Part shown: piece by piece, positions 39,491-47,406 of the stretch | Layout of the letters: every line of letters begins with the position of its first letter | Position numbering within the stretch: position 1 is the first letter of the stretch | Origin: Mercurialis annua | Taxonomy: Eukaryota > Streptophyta > Magnoliopsida > Malpighiales > Euphorbiaceae | DNA: 64,000 nucleotides | Reading direction: 5' to 3' | Assembly: GCF_937616625.2 (NCBI RefSeq) | Contig: NC_065577.1 | Coordinates: forward strand, 62,001 to 126,000 | Translations under genes and position numbers: made by a program | Notes under the pieces: model-generated | Told to the model about the DNA's origin: nothing | Databases searched by the model: none | Seen by the model: only the letters and a program-made list of their open reading frames with translations

Positions 39491-42400
39491 ATGGGTAATC
39501 CAGCCGAGAGTTCAGACTCTAGTAATCCATCAGGATTGACTTCGCTACACAACGTGCAAAGTGAAGTGCACCAACTCCTTGAACATTTTCATGCAAAAGG
39601 AATTTTAGGTGATTCACCAGAAGAAAGATCTACTTTAGCAAATGAAGTAGGAAAACTGGTAAATGAAAGGTTAGATGCAATTGAAAGGGAAAAGGGTTTA
39701 AAAAAGACAAAAGGACCAATAACTGAAAAAGAAATTCTTCAATTAAGAAAAGAAAAAATTGTTCCTTTTATTGCAGATCCAACAACTAAAGCAGCCAACA
39801 TGAATAATAATAATCTGGCACAAGACCTTAGAAAATCCTTAGGTTTGGTAGAAGAAGCTCCTCTACATATAGATGACAGAACCTTTAATGAGCTAGTCTC
39901 TACGAAGAGAACAATGTACAAACCTAATTATCCACATAGGACAAAAGAAGAATTTGTACCTAGGGATAACCCTTTGAGACCGGTAATTAGCCCGGCGGCA
40001 TTTCTCAACTTAGATTGTGAAAAACATGCGTCCGAAAAAATAGATGAGTGGATTACTATGATTAGATTTACAGTAAAATCAGGTGGTTACACTCCGGGAG
40101 GCGCCTACGAATTGTGCAAAGCCACCATGGTTGGTAATGCTCAAAAATACTGGGAATCATTAATAGCTCATACTCCAATAAAAGAAGAAATTGATAAAGA
40201 AGTGTTTGCAGATGGAGTACTAGCTATAGTGGTAGACGCCTTGAAAAGAGAATTTTGTGGGTTTTCGTTGTCAACAGAGTCATTAGAAAAAGAGCAATCT
40301 TTAATGGCTTTAATGAAACTACAAATCTGTGACATGTGCTATTTTGATAACTTTGCCTGTGAATTTCAAAAATATTATTATAATTTAGACTTGGCGGCCC
40401 AAAATTACATGTCAGAATTATTTTTTGCTAAACTCCCGGATCCTTGGCCGGAAGTAGCAAAGACTGCATTTCAACTTCTCCTAAATGAAGACAAAGTAGT
40501 TGATGGTTTAGGAGGAAGGATACAAGCAGTGAGGTATGCTATGAGAAAAGCATGCACTGAACTCCAAGTAAGGCAAGATGCAAAACGTCTTCCTTATTTA
40601 AACAAGAGTTGTTGTTCTCAAATTGAGTATGTTCCAGGAAGGTATGGATGTTCTTCTGGAACAGAAGAAAAATCTAGGACTGGATATTCTTCAAAAAAGA
40701 AAAGTTTCAAAGGATATAGAAAGAGAAGAATATCAAGAAGAGATAGAGAGGAAAGGAGGAAGTCCGATAGACCAGGAAGGTTTATTAGAAAAAGAAGTAA
40801 CCTTAGAGACAAAGATAGGATAGATGCGTTTAAGAAAAAATATGGTAGAGAACCAAAATGTCCTAAGGGAAAACCCTTGAGTAACTGTTCTTGTTGCTGG
40901 GTATGTGGCTCTAAGAGTCATAAAGCCGATACTTGTCCTCAAAAGAATAAGCGAAAGGAAAATCTTAGGAGAGTATTCTTCGAAAATGAGAATCTAGCAT
41001 ATGAGCCAGTAGATGAAGAAGAATTTTCTGATATAGACTCTGAAGTAGATTCAATTTATGAAGTAGTTTCTGAATATGAAACTGATAATGATGAATCTGA
41101 TTTATGGACAGCTAAAATATTCATGATGAACACTTCAAGAGCTGATATGGATGATGAGTTAGTACCATTGGATACTACTCTGGTGCATGAAGAATCATTT
41201 CAGTACGAGGATCCATCTAGAAACTGTCTAGAATGGAAACTGCCAAAGGTAGACATCAACTCTATTTATAGTAAGTCTAGATTTAGCTTCAAATCAATAG
41301 TCGATGTCTCCCAGTCTGAGTCCACAGCTCAGGTTTCTAGCACAGAATTAGAAACGTTGGATGTATCTCTAATTACACTTGCCAAAATTAGAGAAATGAT
41401 GAACAAGTCTAAAGGTGAATATAAATACATCCATGTTGGTTTAGTGCAAGTAGGATTAGTCCCTTTGTTTAATCTCCCAGCGGACAGTCCTGTGATAGCA
41501 GCAGTCTTAGACAAAAGATGGAAAGAATTTAAAGACCAGCTAATATCAGGTGTTCAGACTAACCTAGCAAATGGTCCAGTCTGGTTTCAAGCCTATCCAA
41601 ATTATTTGATGGCTTTAAGCGATAAATGTTTGGGAAATTCTTTGACTCTTAGGATTAAATCCTCTAAGATGAATAGAATGAGTTCTCAGGCCAAGTATTT
41701 GGCGTATCACACTAGGATTGTCTTTAGACTTATTAACACAACTAATCCAGGAGTGAGGAACATTTCTAAAGTAACAGAATTATTCGAAGAAGGTTCAGAT
41801 AACTATAAGCAATTCAATAGGAAAGAGATAAATCCTGTAGAACTAAGTTGGCCCAAGAGTTGGGTGCTTACAGAACCAGCTGAATCTTCAAGGCAAATAG
41901 GATCTTCTCAGATAACCCAAAGGGGAAAAGATATCATTCTGAATCTAGAAGAGCCTATGAGAGCTTTTAGAATCTCTGATCCTATTCTCAGGAGGTCATT
42001 ATCCTCTAGGAACATGTTTAATGCTTCAACATTAGACCAACTACCTAGAAGATCAGTGTCTAGTGCAACTGAAATTCCTAGAACATCAATAAGAGAAGAA
42101 GATGGACAATCATCTGACAATAGGAGAATTATAGGCTACAAAGAAATAAGTCTACCTATTTATGCAGATGAAGAGGAAGGTCAGGAAAGTGTAAGATTAA
42201 TGAGACAAGCAATAATACTTCCTGAGGTTGTTCGAAAAATTCAAACTATTTCGCAACAACGGTCAATGCCTTTTGAAGATATTTGGAATATGGTATCACC
42301 TATTCCAATAGCATCACAAAAGATCTTTAGCCTGGAAAAAACCAATTTGAGCACTTACATTTCACTAACATTCAAATTTTCAGGTTATTATGATTATTGT

Positions 42401-44446
42401 TTAGATGCGTTAATAGACACAGGAGCAACAATCAGTAGTGCAAGACCTAATGCATTACCAGATGAATGGTGGAAGCCATTGGCCGAACCTATTGTTTTAC
42501 GTATGGCAGGAGGTGAGGTAAATCTAGTAACACATTATGCTGAAAAAGTTCCTGTTATCATTAATGAAAAACAATTCATTATTGATAAGATTTTAGCCTT
42601 TCCTGAACTAGATGCAGATATTATTTTAGGAAATGCTTTCCTAAAAGGACAAAAAGAAAATCGTCCTTTTGTGCAAGACGATGTATTTATCTCAATTGCA
42701 GGTGTCAAAATCACAACTCTTACGAGTCCACAATTAAAATTGAAATTCGGTTTTTATCCCGTAAAAGTTTCTGAACTTTGTGGATCTATACCTTGTGAAC
42801 CAGCTTACAGAGTGCGAGCACAGCGTGGTGAGTCATGGATAGATTGTTTATTTGGATCGGAAATTCCAAATGATACCAATTGGTATGAAAATTTATGTCA
42901 AACACAATATGTAATAGAAAAACCTATTACAAGAAGCATACAACTTGCAGGAAACAAATGGGATAAGTTTATAAACAAGTTAGCTGATAACTTTAGTGAA
43001 GATCCATTAAAGTTATGGGTTCTAAATGGTATAAAAGCCAAACTAGAACTGAAAAATCCCGATACTATCATCAGATCAAAAAATATAACATATTCTGAAG
43101 AAATGATAGAAGAATTTGATAAACAAATTCCTGAATTGCTCGAAAAAGGGTTGATTAGAAATAGTGAAAGTCCACATTCTAGTCCAGCTTTTATGGTAAT
43201 TAATCATGCAGAGCAGGTGCGTGGAAAAGCACGAATGGTTATAGACTATCGTCAGGTAAATCAAATGACCAAAGATGATGGCTATAAAATTCCTACAGCC
43301 GGAGATGTAATTGACAGGTTAAGTCTTAAACAACCATCCATTTTTTCTAAATTTGATTTAAAAAGCGGTTATTGGCAGGTAAAAATGGAGGAAGACTCTA
43401 TACCATTAACAGCATTCAATGCTCCTCAAGGAATGTATGAATGGTTAGTAATGCCATTCGGTTTGAAAAATGCCCCTGGCATATTTCAACGAAAAATGGA
43501 TAATGCTTTTAAAGCATTAAAAAAGTTTTGTGTGGTCTATATAGACGATGTGTTAGTTTTTAGCAATAATGAAGCTGAACACATGAGTCACCTTGAACAA
43601 GTGACTGATATCCTTCAAAAGGAAGGTATGATTCTATCTGAAAGAAAGATAGAATGGTTTAAGGAAAAGATAAAATTTCTAGGGATAGAAATAGCAAAAG
43701 GAAAAATATGGCTACAAAGTCATATCTCTGAAAAACATATCAATTTTCCTGATGAATTGGAAGATAGGAAGCAAGTACAAAGATTTTGTGGACTTGCTAA
43801 CTATGCTAGACAATTCGTGAAAGATTTGTCCAAATATTTAGGAAGGATATCTAAGAAATCTTCTGATAAAACTCCCTGGTATTGGGATGAAGAAGACACT
43901 CTAGCTGTACAACAGGTAAAAGAAAAAATGAAAAATTTGCCATGTTTAAATTTACCCTCTGATACAGATGAGTTAGTCTTGGAGACAGATGCTTCTGAAA
44001 AGAGTTGGGGTGCAGTCCTTAGAATCAAAGGACGGAAACCTGAACCTATTTGTAAGTATTGGTCTGGAACCTTTAAAGGTGCAGAATTAAATTATCCAAT
44101 TCATGAAAAGGAAGTATTAGCGGCAAAAAACGGTATGAAAGCTTTTTATCTCTTCTTAGCACCAAAAAGGTTTATTCTTAGAACAGATTCTACTTATGTT
44201 AAAAGGTTTAGGAATCTGAACTTCAAAGAAGCTAGACAAACTAGACTCTTAAGGTTGCAAGAATGGTTTAGTTATTACAGGTTTGATATTGAATATATTG
44301 CATCTGATAAAAATGTAATAGCTGATTCTCTTTCTCGTGAACTTTCTGACATTGCAGATGGATCCTGCTGCCAAAAACAAGCTATGTTGGATTTGCAAGA
44401 AGGAAGGGCATACAAGAAAGAAGTGCCCTATGAAACGAGGAAATGA
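39491..44446 (+). CDS. Pararetrovirus ORF1 polyprotein (capsid, zinc knuckle, movement protein, protease, RT, RNase H)
   Basis: The protein is 1651 aa with no stop or frameshift. Seen in order: a capsid/Gag-like region at about residues 150-430 (with YYYNLDLAAQ); a basic stretch; a CCHC knuckle C469-C472-H477-C482; an acidic stretch; a region at about 600-800 resembling the 30K movement protein family (IHVGLVQVGLVPLF, GPVWF); a Ser/Arg-rich linker; an aspartic protease with DTGA from D976; reverse transcriptase at about 1190-1400 with YIDD at 1350-1353; and RNase H with the acidic set D1500, E1541, D1566, D1612. This set identifies Caulimoviridae, because Ty3 elements have integrase and no movement protein. 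A long ORF1 followed by a second ORF fits florendoviruses, from memory. The start is the ATG at 39491, the first ATG of the frame. There is no integrase. In a virus it would be cleaved to give capsid, movement and replication proteins. The cleavage sites cannot be read. Confidence 0.93.
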   Translation: MGNPAESSDSSNPSGLTSLHNVQSEVHQLLEHFHAKGILGDSPEERSTLANEVGKLVNERLDAIEREKGLKKTKGPITEKEILQLRKEKIVPFIADPTTKAANMNNNNLAQDLRKSLGLVEEAPLHIDDRTFNELVSTKRTMYKPNYPHRTKEEFVPRDNPLRPVISPAAFLNLDCEKHASEKIDEWITMIRFTVKSGGYTPGGAYELCKATMVGNAQKYWESLIAHTPIKEEIDKEVFADGVLAIVVDALKREFCGFSLSTESLEKEQSLMALMKLQICDMCYFDNFACEFQKYYYNLDLAAQNYMSELFFAKLPDPWPEVAKTAFQLLLNEDKVVDGLGGRIQAVRYAMRKACTELQVRQDAKRLPYLNKSCCSQIEYVPGRYGCSSGTEEKSRTGYSSKKKSFKGYRKRRISRRDREERRKSDRPGRFIRKRSNLRDKDRIDAFKKKYGREPKCPKGKPLSNCSCCWVCGSKSHKADTCPQKNKRKENLRRVFFENENLAYEPVDEEEFSDIDSEVDSIYEVVSEYETDNDESDLWTAKIFMMNTSRADMDDELVPLDTTLVHEESFQYEDPSRNCLEWKLPKVDINSIYSKSRFSFKSIVDVSQSESTAQVSSTELETLDVSLITLAKIREMMNKSKGEYKYIHVGLVQVGLVPLFNLPADSPVIAAVLDKRWKEFKDQLISGVQTNLANGPVWFQAYPNYLMALSDKCLGNSLTLRIKSSKMNRMSSQAKYLAYHTRIVFRLINTTNPGVRNISKVTELFEEGSDNYKQFNRKEINPVELSWPKSWVLTEPAESSRQIGSSQITQRGKDIILNLEEPMRAFRISDPILRRSLSSRNMFNASTLDQLPRRSVSSATEIPRTSIREEDGQSSDNRRIIGYKEISLPIYADEEEGQESVRLMRQAIILPEVVRKIQTISQQRSMPFEDIWNMVSPIPIASQKIFSLEKTNLSTYISLTFKFSGYYDYCLDALIDTGATISSARPNALPDEWWKPLAEPIVLRMAGGEVNLVTHYAEKVPVIINEKQFIIDKILAFPELDADIILGNAFLKGQKENRPFVQDDVFISIAGVKITTLTSPQLKLKFGFYPVKVSELCGSIPCEPAYRVRAQRGESWIDCLFGSEIPNDTNWYENLCQTQYVIEKPITRSIQLAGNKWDKFINKLADNFSEDPLKLWVLNGIKAKLELKNPDTIIRSKNITYSEEMIEEFDKQIPELLEKGLIRNSESPHSSPAFMVINHAEQVRGKARMVIDYRQVNQMTKDDGYKIPTAGDVIDRLSLKQPSIFSKFDLKSGYWQVKMEEDSIPLTAFNAPQGMYEWLVMPFGLKNAPGIFQRKMDNAFKALKKFCVVYIDDVLVFSNNEAEHMSHLEQVTDILQKEGMILSERKIEWFKEKIKFLGIEIAKGKIWLQSHISEKHINFPDELEDRKQVQRFCGLANYARQFVKDLSKYLGRISKKSSDKTPWYWDEEDTLAVQQVKEKMKNLPCLNLPSDTDELVLETDASEKSWGAVLRIKGRKPEPICKYWSGTFKGAELNYPIHEKEVLAAKNGMKAFYLFLAPKRFILRTDSTYVKRFRNLNFKEARQTRLLRLQEWFSYYRFDIEYIASDKNVIADSLSRELSDIADGSCCQKQAMLDLQEGRAYKKEVPYETRK

Positions 44447-46190
44447 AGAGAACGAGAGCATATGCTCTGGTCCAAAAGGGACGAACAAGAAAACAAAGGC
44501 TTCAAAAGATAGCCTTTGTTGGCGGTGCAAGCAACCTGGTCATTTTACTTCAGAATGCCCAAAGGGAAATGTAGCTGCGAGTTCAAAAGAACTGATAAAC
44601 CCTAAAAAGGTTTATGAAAAGGTAAAAGAAAAACCTTTGGTTCCCCAAAAGAAACGAAAGGAAAAATCCTTGGTTCAACTGAACGAGAATAAGAAGCCAT
44701 TAGTGTCTCAAACGCCAAAGAGAGATCATCTAGCCGAAGGAGCTGCAAAATTTGGCTTGACTAAGGAAAGAGCTGAAAAACTGCGAGAAGAATGGTACAA
44801 AAAATGTAAAGAAGACTATGATAATCAGCTTTCTTCTCAAAAAGATAACGCTGAAATACTGCAAGGTGACATTTTAGGTCACGAGGCTAGTAAAAGTGCG
44901 AATGAACCTACAAAGGTTCCAAATCAAAATAAGGAAGAATTTGTTTTTAATTCTGGAGAAGAATACTCAGATAATGATGATCTTCTCGATGATGATCCTG
45001 AGTGGGATACGTTGGGCGAACCCTCTGGAAAATATGACTTTAAAGTCAAATATTCCGTGGAAAAACCATCACATTCTCAGGAAGAAACAAATTCAAAAAT
45101 TGAATCTGAAGATATTGATCTTGGAGGATTTCTTGCATCACTAGAAAATCCTGAGGTAGAACAAACCTGGAATTATCATGAAGACGAAAGTCTTGGTCTT
45201 TCAAAAGACGGATCTAATTTGTGTGCAGGTCTAAAAGGAGGAATCCAAAATAAAGATTTTCAGCAAATATCACACTTTGCAGATGAAGTTGTTCAATACA
45301 TTTTAAAATTGGAAAAACAACTTGGTTTCCGTTCAGCGCAAGAAGAAGATTTCCTTGAACATATCTCTGAGAGGAAACAACTTCTTGAAAGAATGAATCA
45401 ATATTTACCCCCAGATGTAAGATACACTATCAAAAAGAAAATAGTTGATTCGATAGATCGTTCTCTCAAAGAATGTTCTATGTTACAACCTTACATTCAT
45501 TGGCAGTCACATGGATGGCCTGGTTTGCAAATTGAAGCAGACATGGCGGTGGAAAGTCTAAAATTCACAGAAGCAGGTCTGACTTCAATTTTAGAAGTGG
45601 ATTTAGAAACTCCCCGGTCAGTATTTCCAGGAATTGTGCAAACAGCTTTAAGTTATGTTAAACAAACATCTAGGTTTGTTACATTTCAAATTGTAAGTAC
45701 AATGATGGAATATGAAGAGGATGGTAAGGTCCGATATCCTTATCAAATTTGGGATCTTCGCCCTATCACCAATAGAGAACTTGTGGAACCCCAGAAAGTT
45801 AATAGTCAAAATCAAAAGTTAAGGTGGAAAATGTATGAAGAATCAAAGCTCGCAAACAAAGCTCTTCATATTGAGTTCCTCAAGTCTGTCTTGGAGAATA
45901 TAGTTAACAATTCTAACTACATCATTCTCGGAGATGGAAGAATGTTCATAACCATCTGGTCCAAAGATCTTGGAGTTATCGATAATGCAAGATTTATCTC
46001 TGGACGGGAAGAGGCAAAAACATTACTCTTGAAGCTAGTTAACAAGGATGCTAGCTTAAATTTCAAATCAGAAACCTTTGAGATTTGGAAGAAAGTAGCT
46101 GAGCATAAAGAACAGCTCTTTGAGAAAGCAAGGCAGGAACTAGACGAAATGAATTGGGACTTGCCTGTCACTCACTCACAGGTGGCATGA
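44358..46190 (+). CDS. Pararetrovirus ORF2, double zinc-knuckle protein of unknown function
   Basis: The frame is open from 44337, but that codon is GTG. The first ATG is 44358, giving 610 aa (MDPAAKNK). It overlaps the 3' end of ORF1 by 89 nt in the +1 frame. Two CCHC knuckles lie at the N-terminus: C10-C13-H18-C23 and C54-C57-H62-C67, separated by a Lys-rich linker. Then come a basic Lys-rich stretch (about 80-150), a strongly acidic region (about 190-280), and a C-terminal half of about 320 aa with no motif I recognise. Zinc knuckles usually bind single-stranded nucleic acid, so a packaging or capsid-associated role is possible, but this is inference. Translation probably depends on reinitiation or leaky scanning after ORF1. 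A second ORF of this kind downstream of the polyprotein fits florendovirus organisation. The ORF is intact. Confidence 0.85.
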   Translation: MDPAAKNKLCWICKKEGHTRKKCPMKRGNEENESICSGPKGTNKKTKASKDSLCWRCKQPGHFTSECPKGNVAASSKELINPKKVYEKVKEKPLVPQKKRKEKSLVQLNENKKPLVSQTPKRDHLAEGAAKFGLTKERAEKLREEWYKKCKEDYDNQLSSQKDNAEILQGDILGHEASKSANEPTKVPNQNKEEFVFNSGEEYSDNDDLLDDDPEWDTLGEPSGKYDFKVKYSVEKPSHSQEETNSKIESEDIDLGGFLASLENPEVEQTWNYHEDESLGLSKDGSNLCAGLKGGIQNKDFQQISHFADEVVQYILKLEKQLGFRSAQEEDFLEHISERKQLLERMNQYLPPDVRYTIKKKIVDSIDRSLKECSMLQPYIHWQSHGWPGLQIEADMAVESLKFTEAGLTSILEVDLETPRSVFPGIVQTALSYVKQTSRFVTFQIVSTMMEYEEDGKVRYPYQIWDLRPITNRELVEPQKVNSQNQKLRWKMYEESKLANKALHIEFLKSVLENIVNNSNYIILGDGRMFITIWSKDLGVIDNARFISGREEAKTLLLKLVNKDASLNFKSETFEIWKKVAEHKEQLFEKARQELDEMNWDLPVTHSQVA

Positions 46191-46195
46191 CAAAA

Positions 46196-46213
46196 ACGTC
46201 ATCCATGATGTCA
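46196..46213 (+). promoter_or_regulatory. as-1-like TGACG motifs
   Basis: ACGTCATCCATGATGTCA contains CGTCA (TGACG on the minus strand) and a near-copy TGTCA about 8 bp further on. This resembles the paired TGACG elements (TGA/bZIP factor sites) of caulimovirus promoters. It lies about 260 bp upstream of the TATA box, further than in the CaMV 35S promoter, so activity is uncertain. Confidence 0.45.
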
Positions 46214-46360
46214 CCCTCAATATGTATAATTGAGGCAGCCACTATCCTACAAAGCACTACCCATAATATGACCCATGTGTCTTAATATGCGTGTCATGTC
46301 TTTAGTGCTGTTGTAGGAACCTTATCTTTTATATTGTATTATTGAGAGTTATTGTACTAC

Positions 46361-46458
46361 AGCTGGAAAATGGGACCAGAGACACCAGCTGTCTAAAATT
46401 ATTGCTTTCAATTATTGAGTCTTTTGAAGCTGGAAAACAGTACTAGAGGCACCAGCTA
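46361..46458 (+). promoter_or_regulatory. Duplicated enhancer-like block upstream of the TATA box
   Basis: AGCTGGAAAA...CACCAGCT occurs twice, at 46361-46390 and 46428-46457, about 67 bp apart. Each copy begins with AGCTGG and ends with CCAGCT, so each can also form a short inverted pair. Both are preceded by TTATTGAG-type sequence. The position just upstream of the TATA box suggests transcription-factor binding. No known site is claimed. Confidence 0.6.
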
Positions 46459-46472
46459 GTCGTTGTATTCCC

Positions 46473-46480
46473 TATAAATA
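46473..46480 (+). promoter_or_regulatory. TATA box of the viral pregenomic RNA promoter
   Basis: TATAAATA in the context CCCTATAAATACCC. Transcription would be expected to start about 30 nt downstream, near 46505. The only other promoter-like features (as-1-like and duplicated block) lie upstream of it, and the primer-binding site lies downstream, as in caulimovirids. Confidence 0.75.
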
Positions 46481-46510
46481 CCCTTAAGTTCTATGAACAA
46501 AGGGAGCAGA

Positions 46511-46516
46511 AATAAA
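46511..46516 (+). terminator. Candidate poly(A) signal
   Basis: AATAAA, 38 nt after the start of the TATA box and only a few nt past the inferred transcription start. A second AATAAA at 46751-46756 lies about 245 nt past that start. Either could define the terminal repeat of the pregenomic RNA. Sequence alone does not choose between them. Confidence 0.45.
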
Positions 46517-46792
46517 TCAGAGTGCTTTCATATAATTGTCTGAGAATTTTTGCTACTATATACCTTGTTTCATTTTACAACGGTCTGTTTTAGTGAAGGA
46601 GTGTTTCATAAGTCCCATAATCAATTAAAGAGAAGCGGGCATTCATAACACAGAAGATCCTTCTAGCTGCTGGTGACGAGCGTAGAGGAAGTGGACGCAA
46701 TTGCGGAAGCTTAGTGGACCCTGTTCATTGAAGGTATATATTTTTAGATGAATAAATTGTTTTATTTATCTGAAGTTTTTACTTAAAGCTTG

Positions 46793-47104
46793 ATGAATGG
46801 TAATTGCCCTTATCCTGATTGTTTCCATTTAGATCACGGAGTAGGTAAGGAACCAGTAATAGGATTGTTAAATTCTATTATCGATCGTCTTAATTCTCTA
46901 AGTGTGACTTTAGAAACTTTAAACAAATCTGTAGAAAGTTTTTCTAAGCATTTAGAAGAGTTGACTCTTAAACAGAGTGAATTTGAGAATTATTTTCTCA
47001 AGAACAGAGAACCATTAGGTTTTGTTGCTAGCTCTCGATACTTTCATGAGTATGAGAAGCTGAAGGAGTCTAGAAATAATAGACAAAAAATTAAAGATCT
47101 TTGA
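46793..47104 (+). CDS. Leader ORF, 103 aa, Cys/His start and probable coiled coil
   Basis: The first ATG is 46793 (the preceding open codon is TTG), giving 103 aa. The N-terminus has a compact Cys/His pattern (C5, C10, H12, H15) that could hold a metal ion. Residues from about 22 to 65 show leucine/isoleucine heptad spacing (LLNSIIDRLNSLSVTLETL) typical of a coiled coil. The C-terminus is basic. It lies between the viral promoter and the primer-binding site, so on a circular genome it would be the first ORF of the pregenomic RNA, upstream of ORF1. I recognise no family. Leaders of caulimovirids often hold short upstream ORFs, but 103 codons with a structured composition suggests a real protein. 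Its function is unknown, and it could still be a chance ORF. Confidence 0.55.
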   Translation: MNGNCPYPDCFHLDHGVGKEPVIGLLNSIIDRLNSLSVTLETLNKSVESFSKHLEELTLKQSEFENYFLKNREPLGFVASSRYFHEYEKLKESRNNRQKIKDL

Positions 47105-47274
47105 GTAACTCTTTAATTCCGCCATTGTAGGAGTAGGCTCACAATTGATGGTATCAGAGCCTAGTAGATTTTTTAAAAAAAAAAAAAAAAAATTTGGACT
47201 GTTTTGAAGAAATAAAAGTTTAAGGACTAAAACTGAAATAACAAAAAAGTTTGAAAACTGGTTAAAGTCCGAAA
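47105..47274 (+). other. Virus/element boundary zone on the right
   Basis: After the leader ORF stop come about 44 nt, the primer-binding site, a T6 run followed by about 18 A (47170-47192), and then sequence (GGACTAAAACTGAAATAAC near 47234) that looks like the inner arm of the TIR element. The viral end is placed somewhere in 47162-47195. There is no ORF. Confidence 0.6.
47149..47161 (+). promoter_or_regulatory. tRNA-Met(i) primer-binding site
   Basis: TGGTATCAGAGCC is complementary to the 3' end of plant initiator tRNA-Met, the minus-strand primer used by the Caulimoviridae. The match runs 13 nt and then breaks (TAG). It marks the origin of minus-strand synthesis and, by convention, position 1 of the circular genome. 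Here it lies near the right end of the integrated copy. Confidence 0.88.
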
Positions 47275-47396
47275 CTGGCAAAAACACCATATTGTAATTA
47301 TTCAACAAGTTGCAACACCGTATTGTGACAAAATTAAGTTCAAACACCATATTGTCATTTCGTAAAAAGTTGAAACACCAAAAGTATAATAATTCC
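47275..47396 (-). repeat. Right terminal inverted repeat
   Basis: 122 bp. On the minus strand it begins GGAATTATTATAC and shows the same series of GGTGTTTGAAC-like units at the same positions as the left repeat. Confidence 0.8.
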
Positions 47397-47406
47397 TTTT
47401 GGGGAA
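47397..47406. repeat. Target-site duplication of the virus-bearing element, right
   Basis: The second copy of TTTTGGGGAA, after which the satellite continues in phase with TGCACAAAAATCCC. No satellite sequence is lost. Confidence 0.85.

Larger units (their letters stand above)
46191..46792 (+). promoter_or_regulatory. Viral intergenic region with promoter and leader start
   Basis: About 600 bp with no ORF. In order it holds as-1-like motifs just after the ORF2 stop, a duplicated block of about 30 bp, a TATA box, candidate poly(A) signals and the beginning of the pregenomic RNA leader. This layout matches the single strong promoter of caulimovirids, which lies upstream of the primer-binding site. 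The sub-features are listed separately. Confidence 0.75.
39146..47396. mobile_element. 8.25-kb TIR element containing a whole-length endogenous pararetrovirus
   Basis: The insertion has inverted terminal repeats of 122 bp (39146-39267 and 47275-47396). They align without gaps at 89 of 122 positions by hand count (about 73%). A 10-bp duplication TTTTGGGGAA flanks it. Inside lies about 7.8 kb of Caulimoviridae-type sequence with two long intact ORFs, a promoter, a leader ORF and a tRNA-Met primer site. Ordinary endogenous pararetroviruses have no TIRs and encode no integrase, so the terminal structure is best explained by a DNA transposon. Either the transposon acquired the virus, or the virus integrated into the middle of an existing short TIR element. 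Inverted similarity may extend further inward (TTTCAATTTAGTCC near 39380 against GGACTAAAACTGAAA near 47224). Confidence 0.75.

Noticed and set aside
40618..40942. Short ORFs overlapping ORF1 on either strand
   Set aside because: They lie wholly within the long polyprotein frame, with no independent motif or spacing that suggests a gene.
44337..44357. Upstream start for ORF2 at 44337
   Set aside because: The codon there is GTG. The first ATG of the frame is 44358, the more likely start in a eukaryotic host.
39146..47396. Reading the viral insert as a Ty3-type LTR retrotransposon
   Set aside because: No direct long terminal repeats and no integrase domain are seen, while a movement-protein region and a caulimovirid-style promoter and primer site are present.
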